Below, one piece after another: positions 48,933 to 61,500 of a stretch of DNA of 64,000 nucleotides. The notes beneath the pieces are model-generated. The model was given only the letters and a program-made list of their open reading frames with translations, did no database searches and was not told where the DNA came from. The position numbers and the translations under genes were made by a program. Location: the NCBI GenBank assembly GCA_964058805.1, contig CAXKVV010000004.1, forward strand, positions 496,001 through 560,000. The letters run 5' to 3'. This DNA is from Schoenoplectus triqueter. Lineage: Eukaryota; Streptophyta; Magnoliopsida; Poales; Cyperaceae. How positions within the stretch are numbered: the stretch's first letter is position 1; every line of letters starts with the position of its first letter.

Positions 48933-51900
48933 TCATTGCTCAAAAACCATGTTTTCTGCCTCCTTCTTGATCGGTTCGAAGAGCACAGTTGAAAGATACC
49001 GCTCGCCGAAACTTGGGAAGATAACCTGTAAGGGATGAGAGCAAACACGCTTACTGATTTTTATTTTTTTTTGTCCGTTCCACTGTTGTTTGTTGTAGTT
49101 GGTCTTTACTGATGTCAACATTAATTATATGCTACATACCACTCTTTGACTGTTCATATAAGTTCAGTTTGGACCATACAAAGCTCATAGTAATCGCAAT
49201 TTTAATTTCATTTGGTTTAATATTGTAAAAGGACGAAACATGCTTACAACAATAAGTTTTCCTGCATTTTCTGGCCTCTGTGCAACTTTAATTGCTGCAA
49301 CTGCAGCTGCACCAGATGATATCCCAACCTGTAAAAATTAAATTAAAAAAAATAATAATAATCTTCATGCAGAAAAATAAATTAAATCATCTAACTACCA
49401 CATTAAGTGCATAAATTAGATCATTTATCACTGATGTTTGCATAGATTCATCTTGTATGTTTAACTTTATTATTTATACCCTTAACAAAACAAAACAAAT
49501 AAATAATCAAGTGCATCACTGCTCACCAGAAGCCCTTCCTTCAGGGCAATGAGCTTTGCCATCTCAATTGCCTCTTCACTTGATACCTAGTCAATACAAA
49601 AAAAAAATGCATTTAGTTTACCATCTTTTGTGGTCTTGGATCTCATCACCATCTCATGAGTCAGAGGTGGTACCATTATGGTAGACCTTCCAGCCAGTTC
49701 ATAACCCACTTTGTTCACGATTTAAACTTTTTCAAGCCATACCAGTTGAGTTTCGGTACACAACATACCAGCAATGGAATGGTACCAATGAGATAATGAT
49801 CTGCTCCCATTATTTTAGGTGCTCAGTAGATACTGGCTAGTAAGAGTTTGATTTAGGTTTTTATCAAAAGATAAATGGGGTTTGAAATTTTCCTTATAGA
49901 ATTTCACACTTCTTTACCTGTATAACTTCATCTAAGAGGTTAGTTTGCAAAACACCTGGAATGAAGCCAGCACCTATCCCTTGTATCTTATGTGGCCCTA
50001 ATACATGAATAGAAAGTAATGCATCAAAATAAGATTAGTACTGCAGGAAAAAGAAGGGGGGGGGGGGGGGGGGGGTTACAAACCAGCACTTCCTCCAGAT
50101 AAAACTGCACTCTCTGTCGGTTCCACCCCATAGAGCTACACCAAATGAATTAAAACATAGTTGGACAGGAAAAAAAAATGGAAAATAGTGTCCTTAGAGG
50201 ATACAGATATACAATTACAAGGTATTCTTCTTAACCTTAATATTGGGGTTTTTCTCCTTCAGGTACTTCCCAGTGCCAGTGATAGTACCACCAGTTCCAA
50301 TGCCAGATACAAGGATATCTATTTTTCCACCTGTTCCTTGCCAAATCTCAGGCCCAGTAGTCCCATAGTGTATCTGCAGAAATGAAAGCAAGTGCTTACT
50401 GATGGATATGTGTTATGGATTGAAACAATGATTAATGGTCCAAAATGATGCAAAATACATATGCAAATGCTGCTTGCAATAAGAGTCCATTTCCAAATTA
50501 AGCTAGAGATGACCTTACAGAATTCTTTCATGCAGTTAGGAAACTTCTTTCTGGAAAAAAAAAATACCCTTTTACTTGCACTGTCACAAATCAATTCTAG
50601 GGGCGGAAGGAAGGGGGTGCAATGCCATACCCACCCCCCCCCCCCCCCCCACCCACCCCAACAAAATTCTACTAGTTTACTTATAAAATACATTTGATAT
50701 TTATTTCTAAATAATATATAAATGTAAGTTAATATTGCAAAGAAAATTATAAAATATAGTATCATTAAATTTGGAAAAAAAAATGACTGTACCCATATTG
50801 CTATATTGGCATTTGTATTTCTACAATATATATTTTCAATCTCTATTTTATTCTTGGCATTCTCTATAATTGTTTTCTGGTTGCGCCCCCAACTGTTTTT
50901 AAAAATTTTGTTCAAGAAATTCAAGTCAGTGCTGTACAGAAACAAAAGAAAGAATAAGATCGAGCAAAAGAGCTAGGAGGAATTCAAACTTAATGATAAA
51001 AAAATGATCGCAGGTTTTTGTGCAAACATCCCCGAACTTAATGATAAAAAATTGAAAATCCTTCTTAAGCCAAATAGTACCATGGGGTTTGCTGGGTTTT
51101 CAAATTGCTGGAGAATGTAGGAGTTCGGGGTGTTGGCAGCTAACTCCTCAGCCTTTCGCACTGCACCTTTCATGCCAAGAGAGGGGTCTGTCAGCACCAG
51201 CTCAGCACCAAATGCTTTCAAAAGGATGCGCCTCTCAATACTCATCGATGTAGGCATTGTCAGCTTAAGCTTGTATCCCTTTGCTGCTGCTATGAAGGCA
51301 AGCCCTATGCCTGTGTTGCCACTTGTCGCCTCGATCAATACACTCTTTAATAAATGAAAAACCATTTATTAAGAAAATTGTTTATAGTAAAAAGAATTTA
51401 AGAGATTTTTTCAAATATCCAGTATATGTAGGGCTTTTCTGCAAATAATTCATCCATTAATCTGATTTGATAATAAGTTCCCAATTTATATATTTGGGGG
51501 TGCTTATTTCAGTAGAGGAGGGAACCAAAATTGAACTCAAACCAAACAAATCGTAAATCACAATTCAACAATTTTATGAATTACATTAGCCCAATAGATG
51601 TCAGGTTTAGTGGCAAATCGAACAAATACTGGATTTTTTCTGCAGATACATAAAAAAAATTGGGAATAGAAGAGCACTAACCTCGCCGGGAGTAATGAGG
51701 CCCTTCTCCTCTGCATCTTTGATCATGCTGTAACCAATCCTGCAATATCATTACACCACAGATTATAACAGCTGTTTATGGTCTACAAACTTCTAATTCA
51801 ACTGAAAACGAATTGAAATTTGTATATGGCCCTAAAAAAAGCTTATTCCAACAGATCAGATCAGAATTATCTTGTTTATGCATCCACTTCATACTTTTTT

Positions 51901-52256
51901 TTCAGTTAGTCCCTAATTACAATTCCTTCTTCCTGATTTATGGAGGAAGATGAAATTATACAGTATAAATTTCTCATTTTACATGACTAGAATAAGAGAA
52001 ATCGCTAAAAGAAAGAAATGCCAGAAAAATATTACCTATCCTTAACGCTAGAGCACGGTTCCATGCTCTCGAGCTTTGCTGCCACACGGGCTCCGCACCC
52101 ACTCACCACCCTGTTCAGATACACCAATGGTGTTCTCCCAATCAACTATTAACAATTTCATGAAATTAGCTCATACCTCAATCAAAAGTTAAAATCTGTA
52201 GAAGTAAAAAAATAATGCATATATACCTCAGTGACGTCGTTGGCAATTCCAGCCAT
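48933..52256 (-). CDS. O-acetylserine (thiol) lyase / cysteine synthase, cytosolic type
   Basis: Ten exons join in phase: 52256-52227, 52145-52036, 51739-51682, 51344-51081, 50373-50236, 50135-50084, 49997-49918, 49586-49527, 49328-49248, 49025-48933, giving 321 residues. The start [10 protein letters not shown] leads straight into the enzyme fold ([10 protein letters not shown]), so there is no transit peptide and the protein should be cytosolic. PLP lysine: CSSVKDR. Substrate loop: TSGNTG. Phosphate-binding loop: GTGGT. Other hallmarks are [21 protein letters not shown] and [11 protein letters not shown]. It makes cysteine from O-acetylserine and sulfide; TSGNTG argues against the cyanoalanine-synthase subtype. 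One change from most plant homologues is Ala where IEPTSGNTG has Pro (here IEATSGNTG). Introns hold a poly(G) and a poly(C) tract. Confidence 0.95.
50056..50075 (+). repeat. Poly(G) run, 20 G, in a cysteine synthase intron
   Basis: Eight bases from the donor of exon 6; in the transcript it reads as poly(C). Confidence 0.95.
50634..50650 (+). repeat. Poly(C) run, 17 C, in a cysteine synthase intron
   Basis: It lies in the intron between exons 4 and 5; the transcript carries poly(G). Adjacent bases add short CCCA repeats. Confidence 0.95.
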
Positions 52257-53450
52257 TACTGCGTAGCCAAAAGAAGGGAAAAAAAAAATAGAAGTCAAGC
52301 AGTAGAATTAGGATTTGAATCACAGCTAAGTTTATATTTGGGCTGAAGTAAAACCAAAAGCATGGAAAACTTGACTTCTAACAGCTACTTGGATGGAGAA
52401 TTCGTAAGCTCGAAAGATACCATCATTTTAACCCAGATTACTTACCAGAAGAAAATCAAAGCACTAGACGAAGGAGAGACCTCTAGGCTCTATACCCTTG
52501 TAAAAGTAGTTGGCGATAATGGTTGGGAGTTCAGACTGAAATACAAAGTGAACTACGTATATATAGCAGTTCAGGAGGATGAGACAAAAACATTGTAAAA
52601 CTTACCCGAGAAATCCAATTTTCTTTAGTAAATAAAATAAAAGAAAAGAGGAAAATGATATGAGTAACTGTGACATTCACGCAAAACGCGAAACAGTCTG
52701 GACTGAGTTTTGAATTCAATTTATGTCTGACTCAAGTTTTAAATTTGATCTTAAATATTTATGTCACAATCTGCGTATACCCTCCCATCCCTCCTGTCCT
52801 TTCTCTCGCTTCTTCTTCTTCATTTTTCCTCTTCTTCTAACCAAACCAAATCCTTTTCAATTTTTTTTAATTATTCTCTCTTATTTTAACTTCATTTTTA
52901 AAATTAATTGCATCAAATTTCATAAAATTCAGAGGAGAGTTAAAAAAACCCGTCGATCTATTGATTTGGCCGAATTTACATAGGTAAAATTTTCTCTTAA
53001 TTTAAATCAAAATTTAAATTATTTTATAGTTTTGTTAAATTTAGTTAGTATAATTATAGTATTAAATGAATTAATATAGTTTAATTTGGTTGATTTATAG
53101 TATTATTTTTGTATTATATAGTTGAAAACTTGGAATTAGTTTAATCATAGTTTAGTTTTAATTAGGTTAATTATAGTTTAAATTTAATTAATTGTAGTTT
53201 AGTTTTATTAGTATTCATTTAGAATTATATATTTATAATTATTTGTGATTAGTATATCTTTTTTAATCATAATTAGTTATAATTAGTTTAATTTATAATT
53301 AGTTCAATTGTAGTTGTAATTAATTTTAGATGATTTCGAATAAAATAATACAATTTATAATTTTGATAAATGTTATTAATTTGAGAATAATTATGTTTAA
53401 TTTTATCATACTTTATAAATAATTATAGTTACAAATGGAGTATCTGTAAC
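52257..53450. other. Promoter side of cysteine synthase and AT-rich DNA
   Basis: Positions 52257-52720 hold the presumed promoter and 5' leader. Positions 53020-53330 are a degenerate AATTAGTTTAATTATAG-type AT repeat. No gene seen. Confidence 0.45.
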
Positions 53451-53577
53451 TGTTTATTGTATTGTAAAATGAACATACGTCACAGAGGATCAGAATTGAT
53501 GTAAGTAAATTTAATCCTATAACGGAAAAAAATATAATTAATTTTAACATATCTTATCTTATAAATTATTTTTTGCA

Positions 53578-55165
53578 GCCACTTAAAACTCTTCGTTTGA
53601 ATGCACACCGTCTAAAAATATCATATAATGAGCAGATGGATCCATATGTGCACAGACTCAGTCTCTACTAAATGGCGATCATGGAGAGATTGACAACTAG
53701 ATAAATCACTACTGATAACATTTGTTGAGAGGTAGAGGCCGGAGACATCGACATTTCATCTATTAGTCGGCGAGATGATAGTGACGCTTGAGGATGTTTG
53801 CTGCCTATTAGGAACATGTTATTTTTATATTTTTTTAATTATCTTTTAAAGTTTACTAATCTAATTTTGAAATATGAAAAATATAGGAAAACTAATAACC
53901 GATGTCACTTATGATGAATGAAGCGGGATACTAGAGATGCTCCTTGAGTTGAATATTGATTCATACAGTTACGATCACATCACTGATAATCCTTAGCTAT
54001 TTAAGACAAGGAACAAGAGGAAAAAAATGAGTACATTCAGTTTTCGATGTGTAGTATCCAACTCCGATGGTGAGATCGTTTAACGGTATAATTTTTACTA
54101 TAATTAAGTTTAATTTTACAATAATGTAGTAAAAACTTTATCTAATTTTTAATTAATTGTAGAGACATTTTGCTTGGATTTGTTCGAATTGGTGATATTC
54201 CCTAACAACATTGCATACCCGGTGTTAGTTAGTGTTTACCAAACGGGCGAGTACGGGCGTGCACGGGTACGGGTTGCCCGGGTCACGGGTTGTCCGGGCA
54301 CGGGTTGGATGGGTTGGACGGGTTGAGACGGGTTGAGGTTGGGACGGGACGGATACGGGCGGGCACGGTGTATTACTATTTTTAAATCCGAAAATTCTCA
54401 AATAACTCCGAATTATTCCAAAAAAATTCAAAAAAATTACAAAAAATCAGAAAATTGTAAAATAATGTCATGTTTATTTTTTAAATTAAATTCTAAAATT
54501 CAAAAGTAATTAAAAAATAGAAAAAAAAATTCCAAGTGTTTGCCAAAAAATTCCAAAAAACCGAAACAATTGTAAAAAAATACGGTTTTTTTTGTATAAC
54601 TTGATTATTTTTTAATTATTTATAAGTAAAATATTGTTTTTGAAAGATAACAAAAGAAATAAATAAATAAATAAAAGAACCTTAGAAAAGAAAATAAACA
54701 CTTGGAAAAAATACTATTTGTTAAAAATATAAGTTAGCCTCCTCCTTTATTCAGGACGGGTGGGGCGGGTCACGGGACGGGCGTGCACGGGTCACGGACA
54801 CGGGCAGAGACGGGTTGAAAAAGGGCGGGTTATCACGGGTGAAATTTTGAAGGGCGACCCAAACCGGTATAAAATCCACCCTTGGCACGAGCACGGGCGG
54901 ACGACGGGGACGGGCGGGCGCGAGTGGGGTTGACCTGTACGAATTTTGTCAAAACACTAGTGTCAGTGATGTACCTCATATTTCTTCACGATATGATCAA
55001 TGTGCTGAAGGATGGATATGACTGGGGGTAAACAATACTATTTTGCTTGTACTTCAACATTTCTCGTTCATGTCTCGAGTCATCAGATTACATAGTTGAC
55101 CCTTTGCTTCCACTTCAGATGTGGTCCTGGACACGATTCCCGATCAGGAGATCGAGATAATTTAT
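53578..55165 (+). pseudogene. Decayed plant mobile domain (PMD) gene, interrupted by a hAT element
   Basis: Broken + strand frames match the PMD (MAIN-like) fold found in plant transposases and domesticated MAIN/MAIL genes. Around 53685-53815 a frame reads QLDKSLLITFVER, a stop in place of the family Trp, then RPETSTFHLLVGEMIVTLED and VCCLLG. Around 54180-54229 and 54960-55030 the frame FELVIFPNNIAYPVLV continues as SVMYLIFLHDMINVL on the other side of a hAT insertion. Near 55110 PLLPLQMWSWTRFPIRRSR matches the domain's C-terminal LLQxWxWERF-type motif. Several stops and frame changes make it non-functional. An autonomous MULE/PMD transposon or a retrogene could be the source. Confidence 0.7.
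54230..54959. mobile_element. hAT-like element inside the PMD pseudogene
   Basis: The 730-bp element starts TAGTGTTTACCAAAC and ends GTTTTGTC-type sequence closing with AAAACACTA (inverted ends TAGTGTTT). Flanks are GTGTTAGT (54222-54229) and GTGTCAGT (54960-54967), 7 of 8 bases the same. Both ends are packed with ACGGGCGGG and ACGGGTTG motifs around an AT-rich core of about 350 bases. Non-coding. Confidence 0.75.
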
Positions 55166-55243
55166 TATTACTCATCTAATATTCATGTCCATTTATCTTA
55201 TATTAATTTAACAGTACAAGTGTAAAACTGAGGAGTCTCCATT

Positions 55244-55253
55244 GGGGGGGGGG
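55244..55253 (+). repeat. Poly(G) run, 10 G
   Basis: A short uninterrupted G tract upstream of the second ATA-rich element. Confidence 0.9.
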
Positions 55254-55264
55254 CCTGAATCTCG

Positions 55265-55945
55265 ATTACCACCTCTATTTTAATCAGAATAATTAAAATA
55301 TAGATAACTATGATACTAACAATGATGATGATGATGATAAAAATAAATAATAATAATTATAATGTAATAATATAATATAATTAAATAATAATAAATAATA
55401 ATAATAATCATATTTGTAATCATAATAATATAATCATAATCATAATCTACTAATATAATCATAAAAAATATAATCATAATAATATAATAAGAGTAAATAT
55501 ACGGTGAGCTTAAGCTCACGGAAGACCTCCGTGAATTTAGCTCAAAAAGTATATCAAATGATCTCCAAATTTTAATTTTTGAATCTCATTAAATTCTTTA
55601 TATTGAAATCTTATGGGGTACAAAAATTTGGGATGTTTTGAGTTTTTTAAATCACTCTTTTCAATTTTTGAAAATAATGTACAAACATTGAATATTTTAT
55701 TATTATTTTTGGAGCTGATTTTCAAAAATTAAAAAAAGTGATTTAGAAAATTCAAAACATCTCAAAATTTTGTACCCTACAAGATTCCAATATAAAGAAT
55801 TTAATGAGAGTGAAAAATCAAAATTTACAGATCATTTAGTATATTTTTTGAGCTAAACTCACGAAAGTCTTCCGTGAGTTTAAGCTCATCGTAGATTTAC
55901 TCTTATAATAATACTAACAGTGATGATAATATAATAATTATAATA

Positions 55946-55993
<48 letters not shown>

Positions 55994-56225
55994 TCTAACA
56001 ATGATAATAATATAATCATCATAATCATCATATAATAATATAATATAACATAATCAAACAATAATCACTATTCTATAATAGTTATACCGGTATACTACCT
56101 ATAGTTTGGTATACCGAATTAGCACTATTTTACACTCTTCTACTTAGTTTAAAATTTATTTAACAAATTAATTCACCGAAATAACAATACTATTTATACT
56201 TTTTATTATTTCATGTGTCAAACGA
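55265..56225. mobile_element. Second ATA-rich element, related to 33379-34944
   Basis: It shares with the first copy the left part (AGAATA.TTAAAATAT, ATGATACTAA.AATGATGATG) and the right part (AATAATC.CTATTC, TACTTAGT.TAAAAT, CAAATTAATT). The core is again ATA/ATAATC repeats but shorter. A foldback element is nested at 55490-55903. Terminal inverted repeats are eroded. Confidence 0.6.
55490..55903. mobile_element. Foldback MITE nested in the ATA-rich element
   Basis: The 414-bp hairpin has left end AGAGTAAATATACGGTGAGC and right end the inverted AGAGTAAATCTACGATGAGC-like sequence. Arms are about 170 bases and include CACGGAAGAC and TTTAGCTCAAAAA. It is flanked by TATAATA on both sides (55483-55489 and 55904-55910), which may be a target duplication although the host DNA is repetitive. 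Confidence 0.75.
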
Positions 56226-56599
56226 CCACAGATATTTGTAGATACCAAAATTCAAAACTAAGTGACCTACGTGATGACGTAGAGACAAAGTTTGGCGGAT
56301 TTTAATGAACTCCTCCCATTATATGTACATTTATTCTCCCATTTCTTTTTTATTATTATAGACCATGCAATGCATGTGGTACATTTATTCTTCCATTTCT
56401 TTTTAGTATTATAGATCATGCAATGTATGTGGTACATTTAGTGTCATAAATACAGATTATTTTAAGAACATTTATATTCTTCATCAAAGAGATATTAGAG
56501 CCATTTCATTACCTGTTGACTCTTCGAATTAAACTTAACGTTTCTGAAGAGATCAATATATTAATTTTCAATATCAGTATGACATTTGACTTTATTCAA

Positions 56600-58260
56600 A
56601 AAATTTCCTAACAACGATTAGTTTAAAAAAAAAGATGGATTAATTATTTTAAAACTAACAAATCATAATAACGATTTGTGATAAAAATCTTTATTGAAAT
56701 TAGTTGATTGTATTTTTAAATATTGTTGAAGTTTTCTATAATGGTGCTAAATGAAAAATAGTTAATAAGGAGCAACGAAACGTCAAAAAGTTATAGAAAA
56801 CTTTAGTAATGGATTTTTAATAAAACCGTTATCAAAGAGTAATGTTGTTAGGAAAAACCTTTAAATTAGTAAGACCTCTCTAATAATGTTTTTTTTTTTA
56901 TAATAACCATTACTAAAGTGATCTCTCTAGTAATTTTTTTTATAATAAAAAGTCGGTACCAAAGGGTTCTGACATTGCCAGTCAAAAAAACGAAAAAAAA
57001 AAATTAAAACCCTTTAGTAATGATTTTCTGATAGTAACCATTACTAAATATGACATTTAATAATATTTTTTACTAAAAAATGTTATTAAAGGTTTCTAAC
57101 ATTATCAGACAAAAAGGAAAAAAATGGTAAAACCATTTAGAAATGATTTTTTAATAATAACCTTTACTAAAGTTCATATTTAGCAATATTTTTTTACTTT
57201 CTATTACTCAAGGTTTCAACAATAGAAATACAGAAAATTGAGACCCATAAATTTTAAATTGTTATCAAATCCATCAACTATTCTCTACTCAGTCTGACAT
57301 TCTCGATCGAACGAAACCCAATATATTAGCATCATTCCTTTTGATTCATATTTCTTCTTTTATATTCATTACAAAACTTATCATGTAGAGAGGCGGACAG
57401 GCAAAAAAAAAATGGAGAAATTCAAGCACCCCACTTTCAAACGGTCTTAACTTTTAATATAAAACTCTATTGACATGTGTTACACGGCTACGAAAAATTC
57501 ATGACGAGATCTATAAGGTTCAAAGTGCATTTAAATTTTATATATCCATTTTTTCATTTTTTATTTTTTTCAGATTTTTTAAAAATTTATATAGATTTTT
57601 ATATTATTAAATAAATCTGATTTTTATTATTTTTTGAGGTTTTTGGGCTTTAAGTAGTGGAGGTTCGTGACCAACTCCGTCAGACCCAATTTGTTTTCAT
57701 TTATGGCTCTCGTATAGAAATTGTGTATATTTTATTATTTTAAATAAATCTCTTTTTTATTGACCAAGTCTAATTTTATTATATATATTGTTCTTATATA
57801 TTCATGATTATTAAAAAAAATAATTAAAGTTAAAAAATATATTTTTAAATAAATAAATATCTTCAGTAATGATTTTTAAATAAAAATCTTTACTGGAGAT
57901 TCAATTTTTTTAAAAAATCTTTAGTATTGATTTTTTTGATTAAAATCACTATTAATGATTAAAAAATATTTTATAGTAAAAAATACCATTAGTAATGTTT
58001 TTATTAAAATCATTATGAAAGATTAAAATATATTATTTATAATAAGAAAATATCTTTTGTTACAGTTTTTTTTAAATTGTTACTGAATAGTGGATTTGGT
58101 AACGGTATTTAGTAAAACCCGTCACTAAAGGTTTTTAAAAAAATATTCCTAGGCCACTTCTGTAACGGTTGTTTAGTTTTTTTATTAACGCCTCTCTTTA
58201 AGAACAGTTGTAGAACCATCACTAAATACTTTATAAAATCTTTATTAAAACTAGGGCTAT
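56600..58260. mobile_element. CACTA-like subterminal repeat region
   Basis: Many dispersed copies of TTTAGTAATGGTT, its complement AACCATTACTAAA, and variants (ACCGTTATCAAAG, CCGTCACTAAAGG) occur in both orientations. Such arrays are typical of subterminal regions of plant CACTA (En/Spm) transposons. CACTA ends and a 3-bp duplication were not found, and there is no transposase frame, so it is a remnant. Confidence 0.5.
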
Positions 58261-58478
58261 AATTTGGATTTCGTCCCGACAATATAGTTCTCAAATAAAT
58301 AATTAATAATATAAAAATTTTAAATATATTTAGTAAAATTTCTCAGTAAAGAAAATTTGGACACAATATTTTTAAATGTTAAGTAATAATGATAATTATT
58401 ATGATAATAAATAATATAAATAAATACATAATAATTTATAAATGATCATATAAAAAAGTTAGATCATTTTAAGGGTTA

Positions 58479-58539
58479 AGTTTTTCTCTCCTCATTTAAG
58501 TATATTACACACGTTATTTTAAATGAGGAGAGAAAAACT
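58479..58539. repeat. Perfect 20-bp inverted repeat
   Basis: AGTTTTTCTCTCCTCATTTA at 58479-58498 and its exact reverse complement at 58520-58539 enclose a 21-base loop. It could be a tiny MITE or an RNA hairpin. Confidence 0.85.
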
Positions 58540-61500
58540 ATTTTATTTGAACCCTTGGATTTAGAAAGATGAAAATATTTAAACAAAATTAATGGTGAAA
58601 AAAAGTGATGATGTGACATGCTTGAAAATTTTAGAAAGTTAGCCTTTTTATATATTAAATTTTTTTTTGTGGTAATATTTTTTAAAAGTTTATGAATTAA
58701 TTTGGTGTTTTTTTAAGGTAGGTATCCAATTTAATTTTTTTTAATCAAAGAAAAACACTCAGGGAGGCTTAACCACTAAGCCAACCAAAATGCTCGACTT
58801 CTGACCTTTGTTGAACTTGGTTTTTTTTTTAAGTTTAAGAACCAATTTGGAAACTAATTTGGTGCTTTTAGAAGTTTAGAAATTAGCTTGCTTTTTTTAA
58901 AAAAAAAAAAGGTTCGATGACCAAAATATATATTTTTTTCTTCGTTCAATAGAGATTAATTTTAATTAAACCGTCTGATTCAAATAGAACGGTTAATATT
59001 TTCTTTGATCATCAAATGAACAGCGGAAATTGGAATTCAGGAAGAAACGAACCCACTGTCAGTGGCACGCTGTTTTTCAACGCGGTATATTTGGCGTCAC
59101 AAACAAACGGCCAATATACATGAGATCAGCATTTGTGTTTTCTGTGCCACTAAACCATGTAGAAAACTTATAATGCACTACGTTTCTTGTGCAACTAATA
59201 ATTCCTTCTGCTCTCCGTTTTTTTTATTGCTTATTCAATTCAATTAATAAATGAAAAGATCAGAGATATGCTACCATGATATTAATATACAAAAATATAT
59301 TTATGTGTTCTAAACTGTCAATCCATAATCACTCCTATAAAGAAATATGAGTTGAGGAAATGAAAGTTCACTAGTTTTTTAAAGACAAAACTTATAATAC
59401 ACAATCATTTGCCACAAAAATTTATCAACAAATTACATAGACTATGACGCAACGTAAATGCAAAACCTGTACCGATATTAGGTCTAGATTCAGTAAGTTC
59501 TAGATTCAACAAATGGGCTAAATAAATTAGTAATAATTGCTACCAAACGGATGGAAAATTTGTGGCGATTTAGATTACTAGTTGCTACCAAGTGGGCCGA
59601 CTAAATTTTAATTTCCTTTTATATATTACAACTCTCATTGCTAATTAATTAACATATTTGTCTCACAAGTCACAACTGAGAAACATTTTTCCTTTGTTGA
59701 CCTTTTCTTTCTTTCTTTTTCTTTTTGGGTTGAAAAAAGGGTTACATTCTCTACCAGACACTACACGAAGCTTGCAATGGTTTTTTTGGTCCTGCAATTT
59801 GTTTATCTTTGCAAAGTTTTGTCGTTGCACATCTAGCTAATATTATTATTATTTTCTTTTTTGATGTATAGTTTTCCATTTTACAAGACCTATTTATTAG
59901 CAAATCTGAACTAACGTAACACAGATGTACGGAGGACATGACCAATAAAATAGCCCCTTCAGTATACATCTCATTTTCTGGCACACCCGAATCTGTATCC
60001 TCTGTGGTATTATAAAGAGTATAGTATTGTTCATATCTCAAAATATAAAAAAAAAGGACCCTATAATTCTAAGAATTTCTGTTGTACTGTAGTTCTGACC
60101 GTCTCTTTTTTCTTCATTTGAGCTACCCACTATATCATTATTATGATACCGTAGAGGATATTGATTACTTCTTTAATTTAACAATTAGCACCTTTTTATT
60201 TTGAAATATCTGACATGGTGCTGTTTCTTTTACCCGATCTGTAGACATTCTTCTCATTAGATTAGATGATGGACAGTCGAATTTCAATATAGTAATAAAT
60301 TTAGCATTTTACTAATAGGATATATTTTTGTATTTATATGACGTCCAATTTATTTGAAAGCCACGAAGATAAAAATACAAAATGCCATAATAAAAGGTAA
60401 ATTACGGATGTACTACATATTTTCATAAGCTCGCGTATTAATTAGTGTACTTTAAAATATTTCGTTGAATATATTAACTCTGAAGTAACCAAAATAAAGT
60501 TAGGATCTGTGCGTTCACATTATTTTGATGGATTCATTCTCCAGCCCCCCAACTTCACGAAATTGATTATGACCTCTCTTGATATATACCCTTTCTGGCC
60601 CAATTAAAACTAAATTGAAGCCCGTTAAAATCCAGAGATCTTATGGAGCCTAATAGTAATAGTAAAGCTTCTTCTTCTTTTTTTCTCTTTTTTTCTCCTC
60701 TTATACCGAAGCTTGTCAAATTGTTTGTGTACATTAATTTAGCAATAATATACCATAGGCTAGTGAAGCAATTGCACTCTCATGAAAATGTTGTGTGCAT
60801 TTATTTAGCAATGTGTATACTTTTTTCTTTTTCCTTTTTCCATATTGAAATTTTTTTTGAAGTACTAGGCTTTGCCTGATACTTGTATTGAACTGGTAAA
60901 AAAACTTTTTCTACATCAGCTGTCGGCCAAGTCAGCCAAGTGAAATATTGTTGGCATGACATTTTTTTATCTATTAAACAGGATTCTCTGTTCTCGTTCA
61001 TATGTTCAAAGTACAAATTAACAGAGTGACTAATTGATTAATTAAGCATTGCATGATTGATTGTTGCCCAAGCATTTTTCATTATGAGTGCTCTTGTATA
61101 ATCCCGTATTCAATGCATGAAAGGCATTTTGATGCAATCTTGCCTCACATTGCAGAGAACAGTTAAAATGTTTTATCCAACACTCAGTTTTCATAGTATA
61201 AATATTTTCAGGACGTGCCAGCTGACTACTGTTATATAATAAACATTTTGTCAGCACAAAGATATATGAAATGAATTAAAATGTTTACTTTTGTATGGAC
61301 CATAATACTAAATAGTAAAAGAATTCAGCCACCAGTTACACAGTTGTTTCTACATTCATTCCCTGGATCTCATAAGTCATACCATAGCACTTGGAATAAA
61401 TATTCAGGCATTAAGATGACTCACTTAAGGGTATATATACCAGAATCAATTTGACAGTATCAGCGTTGATACAAAAGGTTCAAATTGGTATAAACAAGAA

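Noticed and set aside
50319..50945. 208-codon minus-strand open frame
   Set aside because: It reads through the intron upstream of cysteine synthase exon 5 and only its end overlaps that exon in a different frame.
58755..58790. tRNA-like A-box on the minus strand
   Set aside because: No matching B-box or cloverleaf nearby, so no tRNA gene or full SINE can be supported.
59751..60041. 96-codon minus-strand open frame
   Set aside because: No family resemblance, no promoter or splice context; probably chance.
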